A DNA stretch of 64,000 nucleotides from Pseudomonas putida W15Oct28 (GCF_000708715.2 NZ_JENB01000003.1:63754-127753), one strand, 5' to 3'. Counted from the stretch's first letter, positions 45,987 to 54,899 are shown. Translations and numbers: made by a program. Notes: generated by a model not told the origin, from the letters alone.

Positions 45987-46210
45987 ATACCGAGCACGTG
46001 CTCACAGGCACTATAAACCAAGGTAATCTCCTGAAACTATTAGTTCCCCCAGCGTGGGAATCCTCTTACACAAAGCTCATAAATCTAAACAACTTCACGA
46101 AGAACAAAGCCATGGTGGTCTTCCAAGAAAAATCCTTCAAATTATTTCACCGCTTGCATTTCCATTCGGCAACCACTAACACTAACCCCATCACCCGATG
46201 GAGATTAACC

Positions 46211-46624
46211 ATGTCACGCCTCGCCGAATTCCGCGCCCTCGAGCGACTACTCGCGACCAAAAAGTCCGAACTCTCCTTCATAACAATCGACCCGCGCCTC
46301 ATCCGCGAATTCGAATTCGAAAGCAAACTCCACAACCTCCTTGCCGAATATCAGTTCGATCTATCTAACATACTGACCATCCTCGAGAGTGAAATCGCAA
46401 ACCGGGAGTACGATGCCTATCAACAACCGCCCCCTGTCGTATCACCCGCACGTTACAGAGCTCGGCAAAGCAAGTACTACATAAACCCTCATACCGGGGA
46501 GGAAGTAGAAGCAAAAAGCACCCTGCACAAATCGGTGCGGTTGTGGATTCAGCAGTACGGCCGCGCCGAGGTCGAAAGCTGGGCAACTGCATGGTCGGTG
46601 TGCACGCACAAACCTGGCCTGTAG
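46211..46624 (+). CDS. MvaT-family H-NS-like nucleoid protein with altered DNA-contact loop
   Basis: A 137-residue protein. The N-terminal coiled-coil dimerisation part (SRLAEFRALERLL and EFEFESKLHNLLAEYQF) and the C-terminal domain (YYINPHTGEEVEAKSTLHKS, then VESWATAW) match MvaT. Standard MvaT has KGGN before HKTL, whose Gly-Asn enters the minor groove of AT-rich DNA; here KSTL replaces it. The start at 46211 follows GGAGA; a longer open frame from 45896 is not MvaT-like. MvaT proteins silence foreign AT-rich DNA, and this copy lies next to such an island. It may be a modified or dominant-negative paralogue. Confidence 0.85.
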   Translation: MSRLAEFRALERLLATKKSELSFITIDPRLIREFEFESKLHNLLAEYQFDLSNILTILESEIANREYDAYQQPPPVVSPARYRARQSKYYINPHTGEEVEAKSTLHKSVRLWIQQYGRAEVESWATAWSVCTHKPGL

Positions 46625-46749
46625 CCACGCTGACCAGCACAACGATCACACCCTGCCCTGCTTGACCTGCGCCCATCAAGCAACAAGGGTCAAAGCCTTC
46701 TACCCTTTATTGGCGTGAATCCCTGCCGCGCCCACAGGGCAACGCAACC

Positions 46750-46764
46750 GTTCGGTAACCGAAC
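46750..46764. promoter_or_regulatory. Palindromic operator candidate before the MFS gene
   Basis: GTTCGGTAACCGAAC, perfect 7-base arms about one central base, 136 bases before the MFS start. No regulator is adjacent, and the site differs from the GAAC-N3-GTTC sites near the IclR gene. Confidence 0.5.
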
Positions 46765-46899
46765 AGTAGCCCGTCTCTCGAATTGACGCTGCCGCGTTCA
46801 CTGCGCACCATGCACCGGCCTTGCGTGCCCCCCTGCCTGGGACCTGGTCACGCACCTGTAGCACCGCAGCTGAATACAATTTCAAGAAACGAGCAGTTT

Positions 46900-48225
46900 A
46901 TGAACCACACCAAGACCACTCCCGCCGCGCCCCGGATGCACCAGGGTTCGATTGGCGACAAGCTTCGCGGCGCCTTCGGCGTCGGCAAGACCCGTTGGGG
47001 CATGCTTGCCCTGGTGTTTTTCGCCACCACCCTGAACTACATCGACCGCGCCGCCCTTGGCATCATGCAGCCCGTGCTGGCCAAGGAAATGAGCTGGACG
47101 GCGATGGACTACGCCAACATCAACTTCTGGTTCCAGGTCGGCTATGCCATCGGCTTTCTGCTGCAGGGCCGGCTGATCGACAAGGTTGGGGTAAAACGCG
47201 CCTTCTTCTTCGCCGTACTGCTGTGGAGCCTGGCCACCGGCGCCCATGGCCTGGCCACTTCGGCGGCTGGCTTCATGGTCTGCCGTTTCATCCTGGGCCT
47301 GACCGAGGCCGCCAACTACCCGGCCTGCGTGAAGACCGTGCGGTTGTGGTTCCCGGCGGGTGAGCGGGCCATTGCTACCGGCCTGTTCAACGCCGGCACC
47401 AACGTCGGCGCCATGGTCACCCCGGCCCTGCTGCCGCTGATCCTCGCCGTGTGGGGCTGGCAGGCAGCGTTCATCGCCATGGGCAGCCTGGGCCTGGTGT
47501 GGGTGGTGTTCTGGGTGTTGAAGTACTACAACCCTGAAGACCACCCCAGCGTGCGCCAGAGTGAGGTGCAGTACATCCAGCAGGATGACGAGCCCGAGCC
47601 GACCCGCGTGCCGTTCAGCCGTATTTTGCGCCTGCGTGGCACCTGGGCTTTTGCGGTGGCCTATGCGATTACTGCGCCGGTGTTCTGGTTCTACCTGTAC
47701 TGGCTGCCGCCGTTTCTCAACCAGCAATACAGCCTGGGCATCAACGTGACCCAGATGGGCATCCCGCTGATCATCATCTGGCTGACGGCGGACTTTGGCA
47801 GCATCGGCGGCGGCATCCTGTCGTCCTGGCTGATCGGCCGTGGCGTGCGGGCGACCACTGCGCGGCTGATGTCGATGCTGATCTTTGCCTGCACCATGGT
47901 CAGCGTCGTCTTTGCCGCCAACGCCAGTGGCCTGTGGGTCGCTGTGGCCGCCATCTCACTGGCGGTCGGCGCCCATCAGGCGTGGACAGCGAACATCTGG
48001 AGCCTGGTGATGGACTACACGCCCAAGCACCTGGTGAGCACGGTGTTCGGCTTCGGCAGCATGTGCGCGGCGATTGGCGGGATGTTCATGACGCAGATCG
48101 TCGGCAGCGTGCTGACCGCCACCAACAACAACTATGCCGTGTTGTTCACGATGATTCCGGCCATGTATTTCCTGGCGCTGGTGTGGATGTACTTCATGGC
48201 ACCGCGCACTGTCGAAAGCGCCTGA
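46900..48225 (+). CDS. MFS transporter, anion:cation symporter family
   Basis: A 441-residue, 12-helix transporter. TTLNYIDRAALGIMQPVLAK (about residues 44-63) and GFLLQGRLIDKVGVKRAFF (about 86-104) are typical of ExuT/GudP-like uptake proteins for sugar acids and aromatic acids. The start at 46900 is preferred over an upstream open frame because it gives the usual cytoplasmic N-terminus. A good terminator follows. Substrate unknown; it may supply the catabolic genes at 48472-53194. Confidence 0.88.
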   Translation: MNHTKTTPAAPRMHQGSIGDKLRGAFGVGKTRWGMLALVFFATTLNYIDRAALGIMQPVLAKEMSWTAMDYANINFWFQVGYAIGFLLQGRLIDKVGVKRAFFFAVLLWSLATGAHGLATSAAGFMVCRFILGLTEAANYPACVKTVRLWFPAGERAIATGLFNAGTNVGAMVTPALLPLILAVWGWQAAFIAMGSLGLVWVVFWVLKYYNPEDHPSVRQSEVQYIQQDDEPEPTRVPFSRILRLRGTWAFAVAYAITAPVFWFYLYWLPPFLNQQYSLGINVTQMGIPLIIIWLTADFGSIGGGILSSWLIGRGVRATTARLMSMLIFACTMVSVVFAANASGLWVAVAAISLAVGAHQAWTANIWSLVMDYTPKHLVSTVFGFGSMCAAIGGMFMTQIVGSVLTATNNNYAVLFTMIPAMYFLALVWMYFMAPRTVESA

Positions 48226-48249
48226 GGGCGCTAGCCACTTACCTCTACG

Positions 48250-48272
48250 GGGCCCTTGCGGGCCCTTTTTTT
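48250..48272 (+). terminator. Rho-independent terminator of the MFS gene
   Basis: GGGCCC-TTGC-GGGCCC stem-loop followed by seven T residues, 24 bases after the stop. Confidence 0.92.
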
Positions 48273-48344
48273 GGTCTGGTGATCAGGCCGTAACAGCGCG
48301 TTTTCTGTCGGGGCAGCGTCGATTGCAAGGGCAAACACAAGCCC

Positions 48345-48437
48345 TGTAGGAGCAGCCTTGTGCTGCGAAGAGGCCATTGCAGCCGAAGATAATCTTTAGC
48401 CTTACCGGCCTCTTCGCAGCACAAGGCTGCTCCTACA
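48345..48437. repeat. REP palindrome (GTAGGAGCAGCCTTG subtype)
   Basis: Arms TGTAGGAGCAGCCTTGTGCT and AGCACAAGGCTGCTCCTACA with CGAAGAGGCC and GGCCTCTTCG inside. Same subtype as the element at 15138. Between convergent genes. Confidence 0.85.
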
Positions 48438-48471
48438 GGGTGAAGCGGTTGACTGAGTGATGGTTCCGAAA

Positions 48472-49287
48472 TCAGACGGCGGCCAGCACCGCCTTGGCCT
48501 TCTCCAGCGCCATGCGCGCGCGCTGTTCGCCGCTGATGCCTTGCTCCAGCAACTGCCGTGTGGGGATTTCCAGGCTCAGGGGTACGGTTGGCGGCAGGCC
48601 GCGCAGCAGGCTGACCAGGTCGGCATCGCCGTCACCCGGGAAGCGCCGCTCGTTACGCGCCTGGCGCAGGATCTCGTCCATGTCGGCCGGTACCGGGCCG
48701 GCGACGTCGCACAGCTGGGCGTAGCGCATGCGCTGCGGCGCCAGTTGTGCCAGGTCGTCCAGCGAAGACCCGGAGCGATTGAAGTGGAAGGCATCCACCA
48801 GTACGCAGCCATTGCTGCGGTCGGCGTTTGCTACCACCCGCATAGCCTGGCTAAGGTCGCGCACATCGGTCCAGGGCATGAACTCAAGATGCGGGTAAAT
48901 GCCGTACCCCGCCGCCAGGTCACACAACGCGGCAAAGCGCTCGGTCAGACGGGCTTCATCCGGGTCGTTGCCGGCCACCAGCAGCTCTGTGCCACCTAGC
49001 TCGGCGCCCACGGCCAGAATCGGTTCGAAATCAGCCACGCAGGTTTCCGGCTTCAGGCGGAGTATTTCCAGGTCGAGCACCTTGATACCGGTGTCGCGCA
49101 GGCGCGCCTGGGTTTGTCGGCGCAGGTCGGCGTCGGCCACCAAGGGGAAGTGCTGCTCCTGTTCGGTGGCCGGCACCAGGCGCAGGCCAACGTGGCTGTA
49201 ACCGGCGCGGGCAGCTGCCTCGACCATGTCCGGCGGGGACAGTTCGAGCACCGTCAGGGCGGCAAGGGAGAAAATTCGATCAGTCAT
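48472..49287 (-). CDS. Sugar-phosphate isomerase/epimerase family protein (TIM barrel)
   Basis: A 271-residue AP-endonuclease-2-type TIM barrel (xylose isomerase-like). Metal-binding residues are expected in LEFMPWTDV (Glu about 138), VLVDAFHFNRSG (Asp/His about 170) and LSLEIPTR (Glu about 239). Members isomerise sugars or act on cyclic polyols and related compounds. It follows the Gfo/Idh/MocA gene on the same strand with a 31-base gap, so the pair forms an operon acting on an unknown carbohydrate-like compound. Confidence 0.85.
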   Translation of the reverse strand: MTDRIFSLAALTVLELSPPDMVEAAARAGYSHVGLRLVPATEQEQHFPLVADADLRRQTQARLRDTGIKVLDLEILRLKPETCVADFEPILAVGAELGGTELLVAGNDPDEARLTERFAALCDLAAGYGIYPHLEFMPWTDVRDLSQAMRVVANADRSNGCVLVDAFHFNRSGSSLDDLAQLAPQRMRYAQLCDVAGPVPADMDEILRQARNERRFPGDGDADLVSLLRGLPPTVPLSLEIPTRQLLEQGISGEQRARMALEKAKAVLAAV

Positions 49288-49318
49288 TGTTCGTCACCAA
49301 AAGTAAGTCAAGGTCGGC

Positions 49319-50371
49319 TTAGGCAATCTGCTCGGGGGCACAGGCCCGGCCACTTTCCGCCGCCTGGCGGATGGCTTCGATCAGCGCCAGCGTGCGGCCA
49401 CCGTCGGCAGCGTCGATCAGCGGCGCCTGCTCACCGCGGGCAACCCGCACGAAATGCTGCAACTGCAGGGTCAACGCCTCGCCGTCAGGAATGGTTTCTT
49501 CGCTCTGCAGCAGCGGCGTGTGCCAGCCCGACCCCGCCTCGGCGTAGTGCCAGCGCTTGAGCTGGGGAATGCTCAGCGCCCCTTGGGTGCCGGCCAGCAG
49601 GTAGCAGGGCTGGCCCTCCTGACGCGGGTATATCGGGCTTTCGCCGGAGTCCAGCTCCCAGCTCCACGGCGCGGCCACCGCGTCGGAGCCGGTCAGGCTG
49701 CCCAACGCACCGTTGGCAAACTGCAACAGCACCGCGGCGCTGTCTTCGTTGGCAAACCCGCGTACATCGTTACGGGTGAACGCCTGCACCTGTACCACCT
49801 CGCCGCACAGATGGCGCAGCAGGTCGAGGTCGTGGATCAGGTTGGTCAGCAAGAAGCCGGCCCCCGGCTCCCGGCGCCATGGGGTTTCGAAGTAGCTGTC
49901 TGGTTTTTGCAGCTGCCACAGTGCGGTGACATTGATCAGCCGGCCCAGCTTGCCGTCGGCAATCACCTGGTGCGCCTTGGCGATCAGTGGATTGTGCCGC
50001 CGGTGATGGCCGACCAGCACTGGCACACCCCGGCTGCGCGATGCCTCTACCAACGCACGGACTTCATCCAGGTGCACGCCCACCGGCTTCTCGACCAGCA
50101 CTGGCACGCCGGCCTCGATGCAATCCAGCGCGGTAGCCACATGCAGGTTGTTCGGGTTGGCAACGATTACCGCCTCGGGGCGCACACGCTCCAGCATCTG
50201 CCGGTGGTCGGCAAAACAGGGCACGCCGCATTCGGCGGCAAAAGCCTCAGCCTGCGGGCCGGGGTCGGCCACCGCACACAGTTGGGCTTGCGGCACATTG
50301 CGCAAGTGCTGGTAGTGCTGGCGGCCCATGATGCCGGCGCCGATCAAGGCAATACGAAGGGGTGCGTTCAA
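49319..50371 (-). CDS. Gfo/Idh/MocA-family NAD(P)-dependent oxidoreductase
   Basis: A 350-residue oxidoreductase. The Rossmann motif ALIGAGIMGRQHYQ is at residues 8-21 and the family lysine in VLVEKPVGVHLDE (about residue 95). It starts with TTG at 50371, supported by GAGGA eight bases upstream and by the family start MNAPLRIALIG. Substrates in the family are sugars, inositols or bile-acid-like alcohols. A GAAC-N3-GTTC site upstream links it to the IclR regulator. Confidence 0.87.
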   Translation of the reverse strand: MNAPLRIALIGAGIMGRQHYQHLRNVPQAQLCAVADPGPQAEAFAAECGVPCFADHRQMLERVRPEAVIVANPNNLHVATALDCIEAGVPVLVEKPVGVHLDEVRALVEASRSRGVPVLVGHHRRHNPLIAKAHQVIADGKLGRLINVTALWQLQKPDSYFETPWRREPGAGFLLTNLIHDLDLLRHLCGEVVQVQAFTRNDVRGFANEDSAAVLLQFANGALGSLTGSDAVAAPWSWELDSGESPIYPRQEGQPCYLLAGTQGALSIPQLKRWHYAEAGSGWHTPLLQSEETIPDGEALTLQLQHFVRVARGEQAPLIDAADGGRTLALIEAIRQAAESGRACAPEQIA

Positions 50372-50440
50372 CAGCCTGTCCTCTTGTCATTGTTGTTGTG
50401 CCGATTCTGAAACCATATTCCAGAATCAACACTCGACAAT

Positions 50441-50454
50441 TTAGAACCAAGTTC
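50441..50454. promoter_or_regulatory. Candidate IclR operator before the Gfo/Idh/MocA operon
   Basis: TTAGAACCAAGTTC: on the minus strand it reads GAACTTGGTTCTAA, matching GAACCTTGTTCTAA at 51447-51460 before the flavoprotein gene in 12 of 14 bases. The palindrome is GAAC-N3-GTTC. Confidence 0.6.
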
Positions 50455-50511
50455 AGCTTTTCAGAAGAACCGGCAGAACAGAATGTGCGGTAATCGACCA
50501 GTAATGCGCCT

Positions 50512-51288
50512 TCAGGCAAACAATTCGCTTGCCCGGCTGGCTGCGGACAACTCTTGCGCCGCTGCCAGCAACAGCGGCGCCAGCTCTGCCAGGCGGCTTG
50601 GCGCCATGCGTGCGCTGGGCCCGGCGATGCTCAATACGCCGATCACCTCGTCCGTTTGCGGGCGACGCACCACGGCCGCCAGGGCCGAGGTACCGATGGC
50701 CGAGGTTTCCTCCACCCAGGCATAACCCTGCTCGCGGGCGCGGTGCAGGTAGGCGAGCAGCGCGTCGGTGGAACGTGGTGCGTTGGGGCCGAACTGCGCA
50801 GGGTCGGCAATGCCCTGGCGCAACACCATCTGCAGCGCCTGCTCATCGTCCAGGCTGGCCAGCCAGGCATGCCCGGAGGCGGTGTAGAACAGTGGCGCAT
50901 CGCGGCCCATGTCCGGGTCGTAACGCAGCCCGGAGCGGGCGCCCTGGGACTTGGCGATCCAGGTCTGGCGGGCACCGTCTATCACGCCAAGGCGCACCAG
51001 TTCGCCGCTGTCCTGGGCCAGGCGGTCGAGAATCGGCTGGATGATGTCGGCACCGTTGCTGGACAGGTAACGAAAGCCCATGGCCACCAGCTTGGCCGAC
51101 AGCTGGTAGCGGCTGTTGTCGCGGTTCTGCCGCACGTAGCCCAGCCGCACCAGCTCGGTGAGCATGCGGTGGGCCGCGCTCTTGGGAATGTCCAGGCGCT
51201 CGGCCAGGGTTTGCAAGGGCAGCCCCTGGGGTTCACCGGTAAGGCTTTCTACAAGACTGAAGGCGCGTTCGATCTGACTACCAGCCAT
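50512..51288 (-). CDS. IclR-family transcriptional regulator
   Basis: A 258-residue regulator with an N-terminal winged helix (LPLQTLAERLDIPKSAAHRM, about residues 24-43) and a C-terminal IclR effector domain (DRLAQDSGELVRLGVIDGAR and GMPGW-like TASGHAWLASL). It lies between two catabolic units, the minus-strand pair at 48472-50371 and the plus-strand flavoprotein at 51482, each preceded by a GAAC-N3-GTTC motif, so it is the likely regulator of both. Start ATG 51288 after AGGGA. Confidence 0.9.
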   Translation of the reverse strand: MAGSQIERAFSLVESLTGEPQGLPLQTLAERLDIPKSAAHRMLTELVRLGYVRQNRDNSRYQLSAKLVAMGFRYLSSNGADIIQPILDRLAQDSGELVRLGVIDGARQTWIAKSQGARSGLRYDPDMGRDAPLFYTASGHAWLASLDDEQALQMVLRQGIADPAQFGPNAPRSTDALLAYLHRAREQGYAWVEETSAIGTSALAAVVRRPQTDEVIGVLSIAGPSARMAPSRLAELAPLLLAAAQELSAASRASELFA

Positions 51289-51445
51289 GACACAGGTCCC
51301 TGAATTTTTGCGGATTCTAGAAGATGATTCCATATGAATGGTAGAGGGCGCAGCCAGGACACCGTGAAATGTCCGGTTATCGCCCAGTAGTTGCCCTGCC
51401 AGGCTGCCATGCCCTTGCGGGCTGAAGCACTGCAGATAAAAATGT

Positions 51446-51460
51446 GGAACCTTGTTCTAA
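51446..51460. promoter_or_regulatory. Candidate IclR operator before the flavoprotein gene
   Basis: GGAACCTTGTTCTAA, 22 bases upstream of the start codon at 51482, in a position where a repressor would block transcription or translation. See the matching site at 50441. Confidence 0.6.
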
Positions 51461-51481
51461 TAACAAAACAGGAACGCCGCA

Positions 51482-53194
51482 ATGCCTTCTGCTGCTCTCG
51501 ATAGCGAATACGATGTACTGGTCATAGGCTCCGGCGCCGCCGGGCTGGCTGCGGCCGTGACGGCTGCCTGGCATGGGCAGAAGGTGATCGTGCTGGAGAA
51601 AGAGGCCGTGTTTGGCGGCGCCACTGCCTGGTCCGGCGGCTGGGCCTGGGTACCACGCAACCCGTTGGCACAGCGGGCCGGCATTGTCGAAGACATCGAG
51701 CAGCCACGCACCTACCTGCGCAATGAACTGGGGGCGAATTACAACGCCGAGCGTGTGGATGCCTTCCTCGAAGCCTGCCCGCATATGGTGGCGTTCTTCG
51801 AAAAACACACAGCGCTGCAGTTTGCCGACGGCAATGGCATCCCGGACATGCATGGCGACACACCCGGTGCGGCCCAGGGCGGGCACCAGGTGATTGCCGC
51901 GCCGTACGACGCCCGCCAGGTTGGCGCGTTGCTGCCGCGTTTACGCAAGACCCTGCGCGAAACGTCGTTCATGGGCATGCCGATCATGGCCGGCACCGAC
52001 CTGGCCGCCTTCCTCAACATGACCCGCTCGCCCAAGGCCTTGCTGCATGTGTGCAAGCGCTTTGGCCGCCACCTGTATCACCTGGCCCGGCATGGCCGGG
52101 CGATGCACCTGGTCAACGGCGTGGCATTGGTGGCGCGCCTGGCCAAGTCGGCACAAGACCTGGGCGTGCACCTGCAGGAGTCGGCACCGGCCAAACGCCT
52201 GCTGATCGAAGAGGGCCAGGTACGCGGGGTGCTGGTGGGCACACCGCAGGGCGATCGGCAGATTCGGGCCAAGGCCGTGGTACTCGCGGCCGGTGGTTTC
52301 CCCAACGACAACGCCCGGCGCCAGCAGCTTTTCCCGCGTGATGCCAGCGGCCACGACAACCTGGCCCTGCCGCCGCAGGGTTGTTCCGGTGACGGGCTGC
52401 GCCTGGGCGAGTCCGCTGGTGGCGTGGTTGCCACCGACCTGAAGTCGCCCGTGGCCTGGGCACCGGTTTCACAGGTGCCGCACCGTGACGGCAGCGTCGG
52501 CCACTTCCCGCACATCATCGAGCGCGGCAAGCCCGGCATCATTGGTGTGCTGGCCAACGGCAAGCGCTTTGTCAACGAAGCGCATGGCTATTACGACTAT
52601 GTGTCAGCGATGGTCGCGGCGGTGCCGTCGGACGAGGAAGTGTGCTCGTGGCTGGTCTGCGACCACCGCTTCTTGCGCCGCTATGGCCTGGGTTATGCCC
52701 GCCCGGCACCACTGCCGGTAGGGCCGCATGTGCGCAACGGCTACCTCAAGCGCGGCGCCACGCTCGAACAACTCGCCCAGGCTTGTGGCATCGACCCGTC
52801 CGGGTTACGCGCCACGGTCGATGGCTTCAACAGCCACGCCCGCAACGGCCAGGACCCGGCATTCGGCCGTGGCTCCACACCGTTCAACCGCAAACAGGGC
52901 GACCCGCAGCACAAAGGGCCCAACCCTTGTGTAGCGCCCATCGAGCATGGGCCGTTCTATGCGGTGAAGGTGAAGCCTGGCTGCTTTGGCACCTTTGCCG
53001 GGCTGCGCACCGATGGCAATGCCCGCGTGCTGGACGAGGCCGGGCAGCCGATCCCGGGGCTGTATGCGGCAGGTACCGACATGGCCAGCGTGTTTGGTGG
53101 CTGGTACCCGTCGGGTGGCATCAACCTTGGCCCGGCGCTGACCTTTGGTTATGTGGCCGGGCGGCACATTGCCGGGGTGCAAGGGTACGAGTGA
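51482..53194 (+). CDS. FAD-binding dehydrogenase (KstD/fumarate-reductase-like)
   Basis: A 570-residue FAD_binding_2 flavoprotein. The dinucleotide motif is VLVIGSGAAGLAAAVTAA (residues 12-29) and the flavin-binding end is GGWYPSGGINLGPALTFG (about residues 540-557). GGATAWSGGWAWVPRNP resembles 3-ketosteroid delta-1-dehydrogenases and urocanate-reductase-like proteins. It probably removes or adds hydrogen across a C-C bond next to a carbonyl. AGGAACGCCGC precedes the ATG. No steroid genes are near, so the substrate is more likely related to the sugar-like compound handled by the neighbouring genes. Confidence 0.85.
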   Translation: MPSAALDSEYDVLVIGSGAAGLAAAVTAAWHGQKVIVLEKEAVFGGATAWSGGWAWVPRNPLAQRAGIVEDIEQPRTYLRNELGANYNAERVDAFLEACPHMVAFFEKHTALQFADGNGIPDMHGDTPGAAQGGHQVIAAPYDARQVGALLPRLRKTLRETSFMGMPIMAGTDLAAFLNMTRSPKALLHVCKRFGRHLYHLARHGRAMHLVNGVALVARLAKSAQDLGVHLQESAPAKRLLIEEGQVRGVLVGTPQGDRQIRAKAVVLAAGGFPNDNARRQQLFPRDASGHDNLALPPQGCSGDGLRLGESAGGVVATDLKSPVAWAPVSQVPHRDGSVGHFPHIIERGKPGIIGVLANGKRFVNEAHGYYDYVSAMVAAVPSDEEVCSWLVCDHRFLRRYGLGYARPAPLPVGPHVRNGYLKRGATLEQLAQACGIDPSGLRATVDGFNSHARNGQDPAFGRGSTPFNRKQGDPQHKGPNPCVAPIEHGPFYAVKVKPGCFGTFAGLRTDGNARVLDEAGQPIPGLYAAGTDMASVFGGWYPSGGINLGPALTFGYVAGRHIAGVQGYE

Positions 53195-53196
53195 GG

Positions 53197-53282
53197 TACG
53201 CCGAAAGGTTTGTGCCGCCTATGAAATCGAGCGCCGCCCGCGCGGCGCTCGATCTCATAGGCGGCACAAACCTCAAGGCGTA
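53197..53282. repeat. Long perfect-type palindrome (non-REP)
   Basis: The left arm runs TACGCC, a 3-base mismatch, AGGTTTGTGCCGCCTATGA and ATCGAGCGCCGC; the right arm is the full complement, with a loop of only CCGC and single-base bulges. Stem length is over 35 pairs. It is unrelated to the REP family elsewhere in the window and begins 3 bases after the flavoprotein stop, so it is probably the terminator or mRNA end of that gene, or a separate repeat family. Confidence 0.88.
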
Positions 53283-53381
53283 CTGCCTGTGTCCAGAAAA
53301 TGAACACCCGCAAAACCGGCGATTGTTCAAGATGTGAACACACCCTCGCCCCTAGCCCCGGTATTCAGCACCCGCACCACC

Positions 53382-53398
53382 TTGGCATGCCCTCTGCA
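53382..53398 (+). promoter_or_regulatory. Sigma-54 (-24/-12) promoter
   Basis: TTGGCATGCCCTCTGCA has the invariant GG and GC at 12-base spacing and matches YTGGCAYG-N4-YTGCW. It lies 40 bases before the GTG start of the aldehyde dehydrogenase. An AcoR-like sigma-54 activator is encoded at the end of the same cluster. TGAACA motifs at 53301, 53335 and (inverted) 53324 may be its upstream binding sites. Confidence 0.78.
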
Positions 53399-53438
53399 AC
53401 AAGCATCCGTGAACACAACAACACACAGGATGCTTTGC

Positions 53439-54899
53439 GTGAATACCTTACTGCCCAACGAACTCTGGAATGAGCGGCTGTTCACCGGTACCTGGGTACC
53501 CGGGGAGCTGCCCGCCACCGTGATTACCTCCCCTGGCAATGGCCAGCCACTGGGCACCTTGGCCAATGCCGGTGCCAAGCAAGTGGAGCAAAGTGCCCGC
53601 GAAGCCGTCACGGCCCAGCGCACCTGGTATGCCCTGCCCTACGATGAACGTGCCAGGGTCCTGCGCAAGGCCGCCGCCATCGCCGAGCAGTACCAGGCGG
53701 AGATCGCCGACTGGATCGTCCACGAAAGTGGCTCTACCCAGGCCAAGGCCGGCTTTGAAACGTCCATCACCATCAAGTCACTGCACGAGGCCTGCGCCCT
53801 GCCCTCGCGCAGTCAGGGCGAGGTACTGCCTTCGACCGCTGGCCGCCTGAGCATCGCCCGACGTCGGCCGCTGGGCGTGATCGGGGTGATCTCGCCGTTC
53901 AACTTTCCGCTGTACCTGGCCATGCGTGCCGTTGCCCCGGCGCTGGCCACCGGCAATGCGGTGGTGCTCAAGCCCGACCCGCGCACCGCCGTATGCGGCG
54001 GCTATGCAATCGCCCGCATCTTCGAGCTGGCTGGCTTGCCGGCAGGCGTGCTGCATGTGCTGCCGGGCGGCGCAGAGGCCGGGGCGGCGCTGACGGCTTC
54101 ACCCAGCGTGGCGATGATCCAGTTCACCGGCTCCACCGCCGCCGGCCGCAAGGTGGGCGAGGCCGCCGGCCGCCACCTGAAAAAGGTCTCGCTCGAACTG
54201 GGTGGCAAGAACTCGCTGATCATCCTCGACGACGCTGACCTGGACCTGGCCATCGCCAACGCCACCTGGGGGGTGTACCTGCACCAGGGGCAGATCTGCA
54301 TGTCGACCGGCCGGGTGCTGGTGCAACGGGGCATCTATGACGCCTTCGTCGAACGCCTGGTGGCCAAGGCACGCAGCCTGACCGTGGGCGACCCGGCCAG
54401 CGGCCAGGTGCACCTGGGCCCGCTGATCAACGCGGCCCAGCGTGACAACGCCTTGCGCATCGTCGACGCCGCACGTGCTGCCGGGGCAACACTGGCCACC
54501 GGCGGTTCGGCTGACGGGCTGTTCTTCCAGCCGACCGTGCTCAGCGACGTGCAGCGCGACAACCCGGCATTCCACGAAGAGATCTTCGGCCCCGTGGCGG
54601 TGGTGGTGCCATTCGACAGCGATGAGCAGGCCGTGGAACTGGCCAACGACACTGACTACGGGCTGAGCGCCGCCATCCTGTCGCGCGATACCGGCCGCGC
54701 CTTGCGCCTGGGCGAGCAATTGCGCACCGGGCTGCTGCACATCAACGACCAGACCGTCAACGACGAGGTCATCAACCCCTTCGGCGGCGTCGGCGCCTCC
54801 GGCAACGGCACCAGCATCGGTGGCGCCGCCAACTGGGAAGAGTTTACCCAATGGCAATGGCTGACCCTCAAGGGCGAAGCACCTGCCTACCCCCTGTAA
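53439..54899 (+). CDS. Aldehyde dehydrogenase (benzaldehyde dehydrogenase-like)
   Basis: A 486-residue NAD(P)-dependent aldehyde dehydrogenase. The cofactor region has SPFNFPLYLAMRAVAPAL, the glutamate is in LELGGKNSLI (about residue 257) and the catalytic cysteine in HQGQICMSTGR (about residue 291), typical of vanillin or benzaldehyde dehydrogenases. The GTG at 53439 is chosen because AGGA lies eight bases before it; an upstream ATG at 53430 overlaps that site, and the frame extending back to 53334 crosses the sigma-54 promoter. It would oxidise the aldehyde made by the next gene's enzyme. Confidence 0.88.
   Translation: MNTLLPNELWNERLFTGTWVPGELPATVITSPGNGQPLGTLANAGAKQVEQSAREAVTAQRTWYALPYDERARVLRKAAAIAEQYQAEIADWIVHESGSTQAKAGFETSITIKSLHEACALPSRSQGEVLPSTAGRLSIARRRPLGVIGVISPFNFPLYLAMRAVAPALATGNAVVLKPDPRTAVCGGYAIARIFELAGLPAGVLHVLPGGAEAGAALTASPSVAMIQFTGSTAAGRKVGEAAGRHLKKVSLELGGKNSLIILDDADLDLAIANATWGVYLHQGQICMSTGRVLVQRGIYDAFVERLVAKARSLTVGDPASGQVHLGPLINAAQRDNALRIVDAARAAGATLATGGSADGLFFQPTVLSDVQRDNPAFHEEIFGPVAVVVPFDSDEQAVELANDTDYGLSAAILSRDTGRALRLGEQLRTGLLHINDQTVNDEVINPFGGVGASGNGTSIGGAANWEEFTQWQWLTLKGEAPAYPL

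Noticed and set aside
45896..46210. N-terminal extension of the MvaT-like protein
   Set aside because: The 105 residues have no similarity to MvaT, include a strong hairpin, and GGAGA directly precedes the ATG at 46211.
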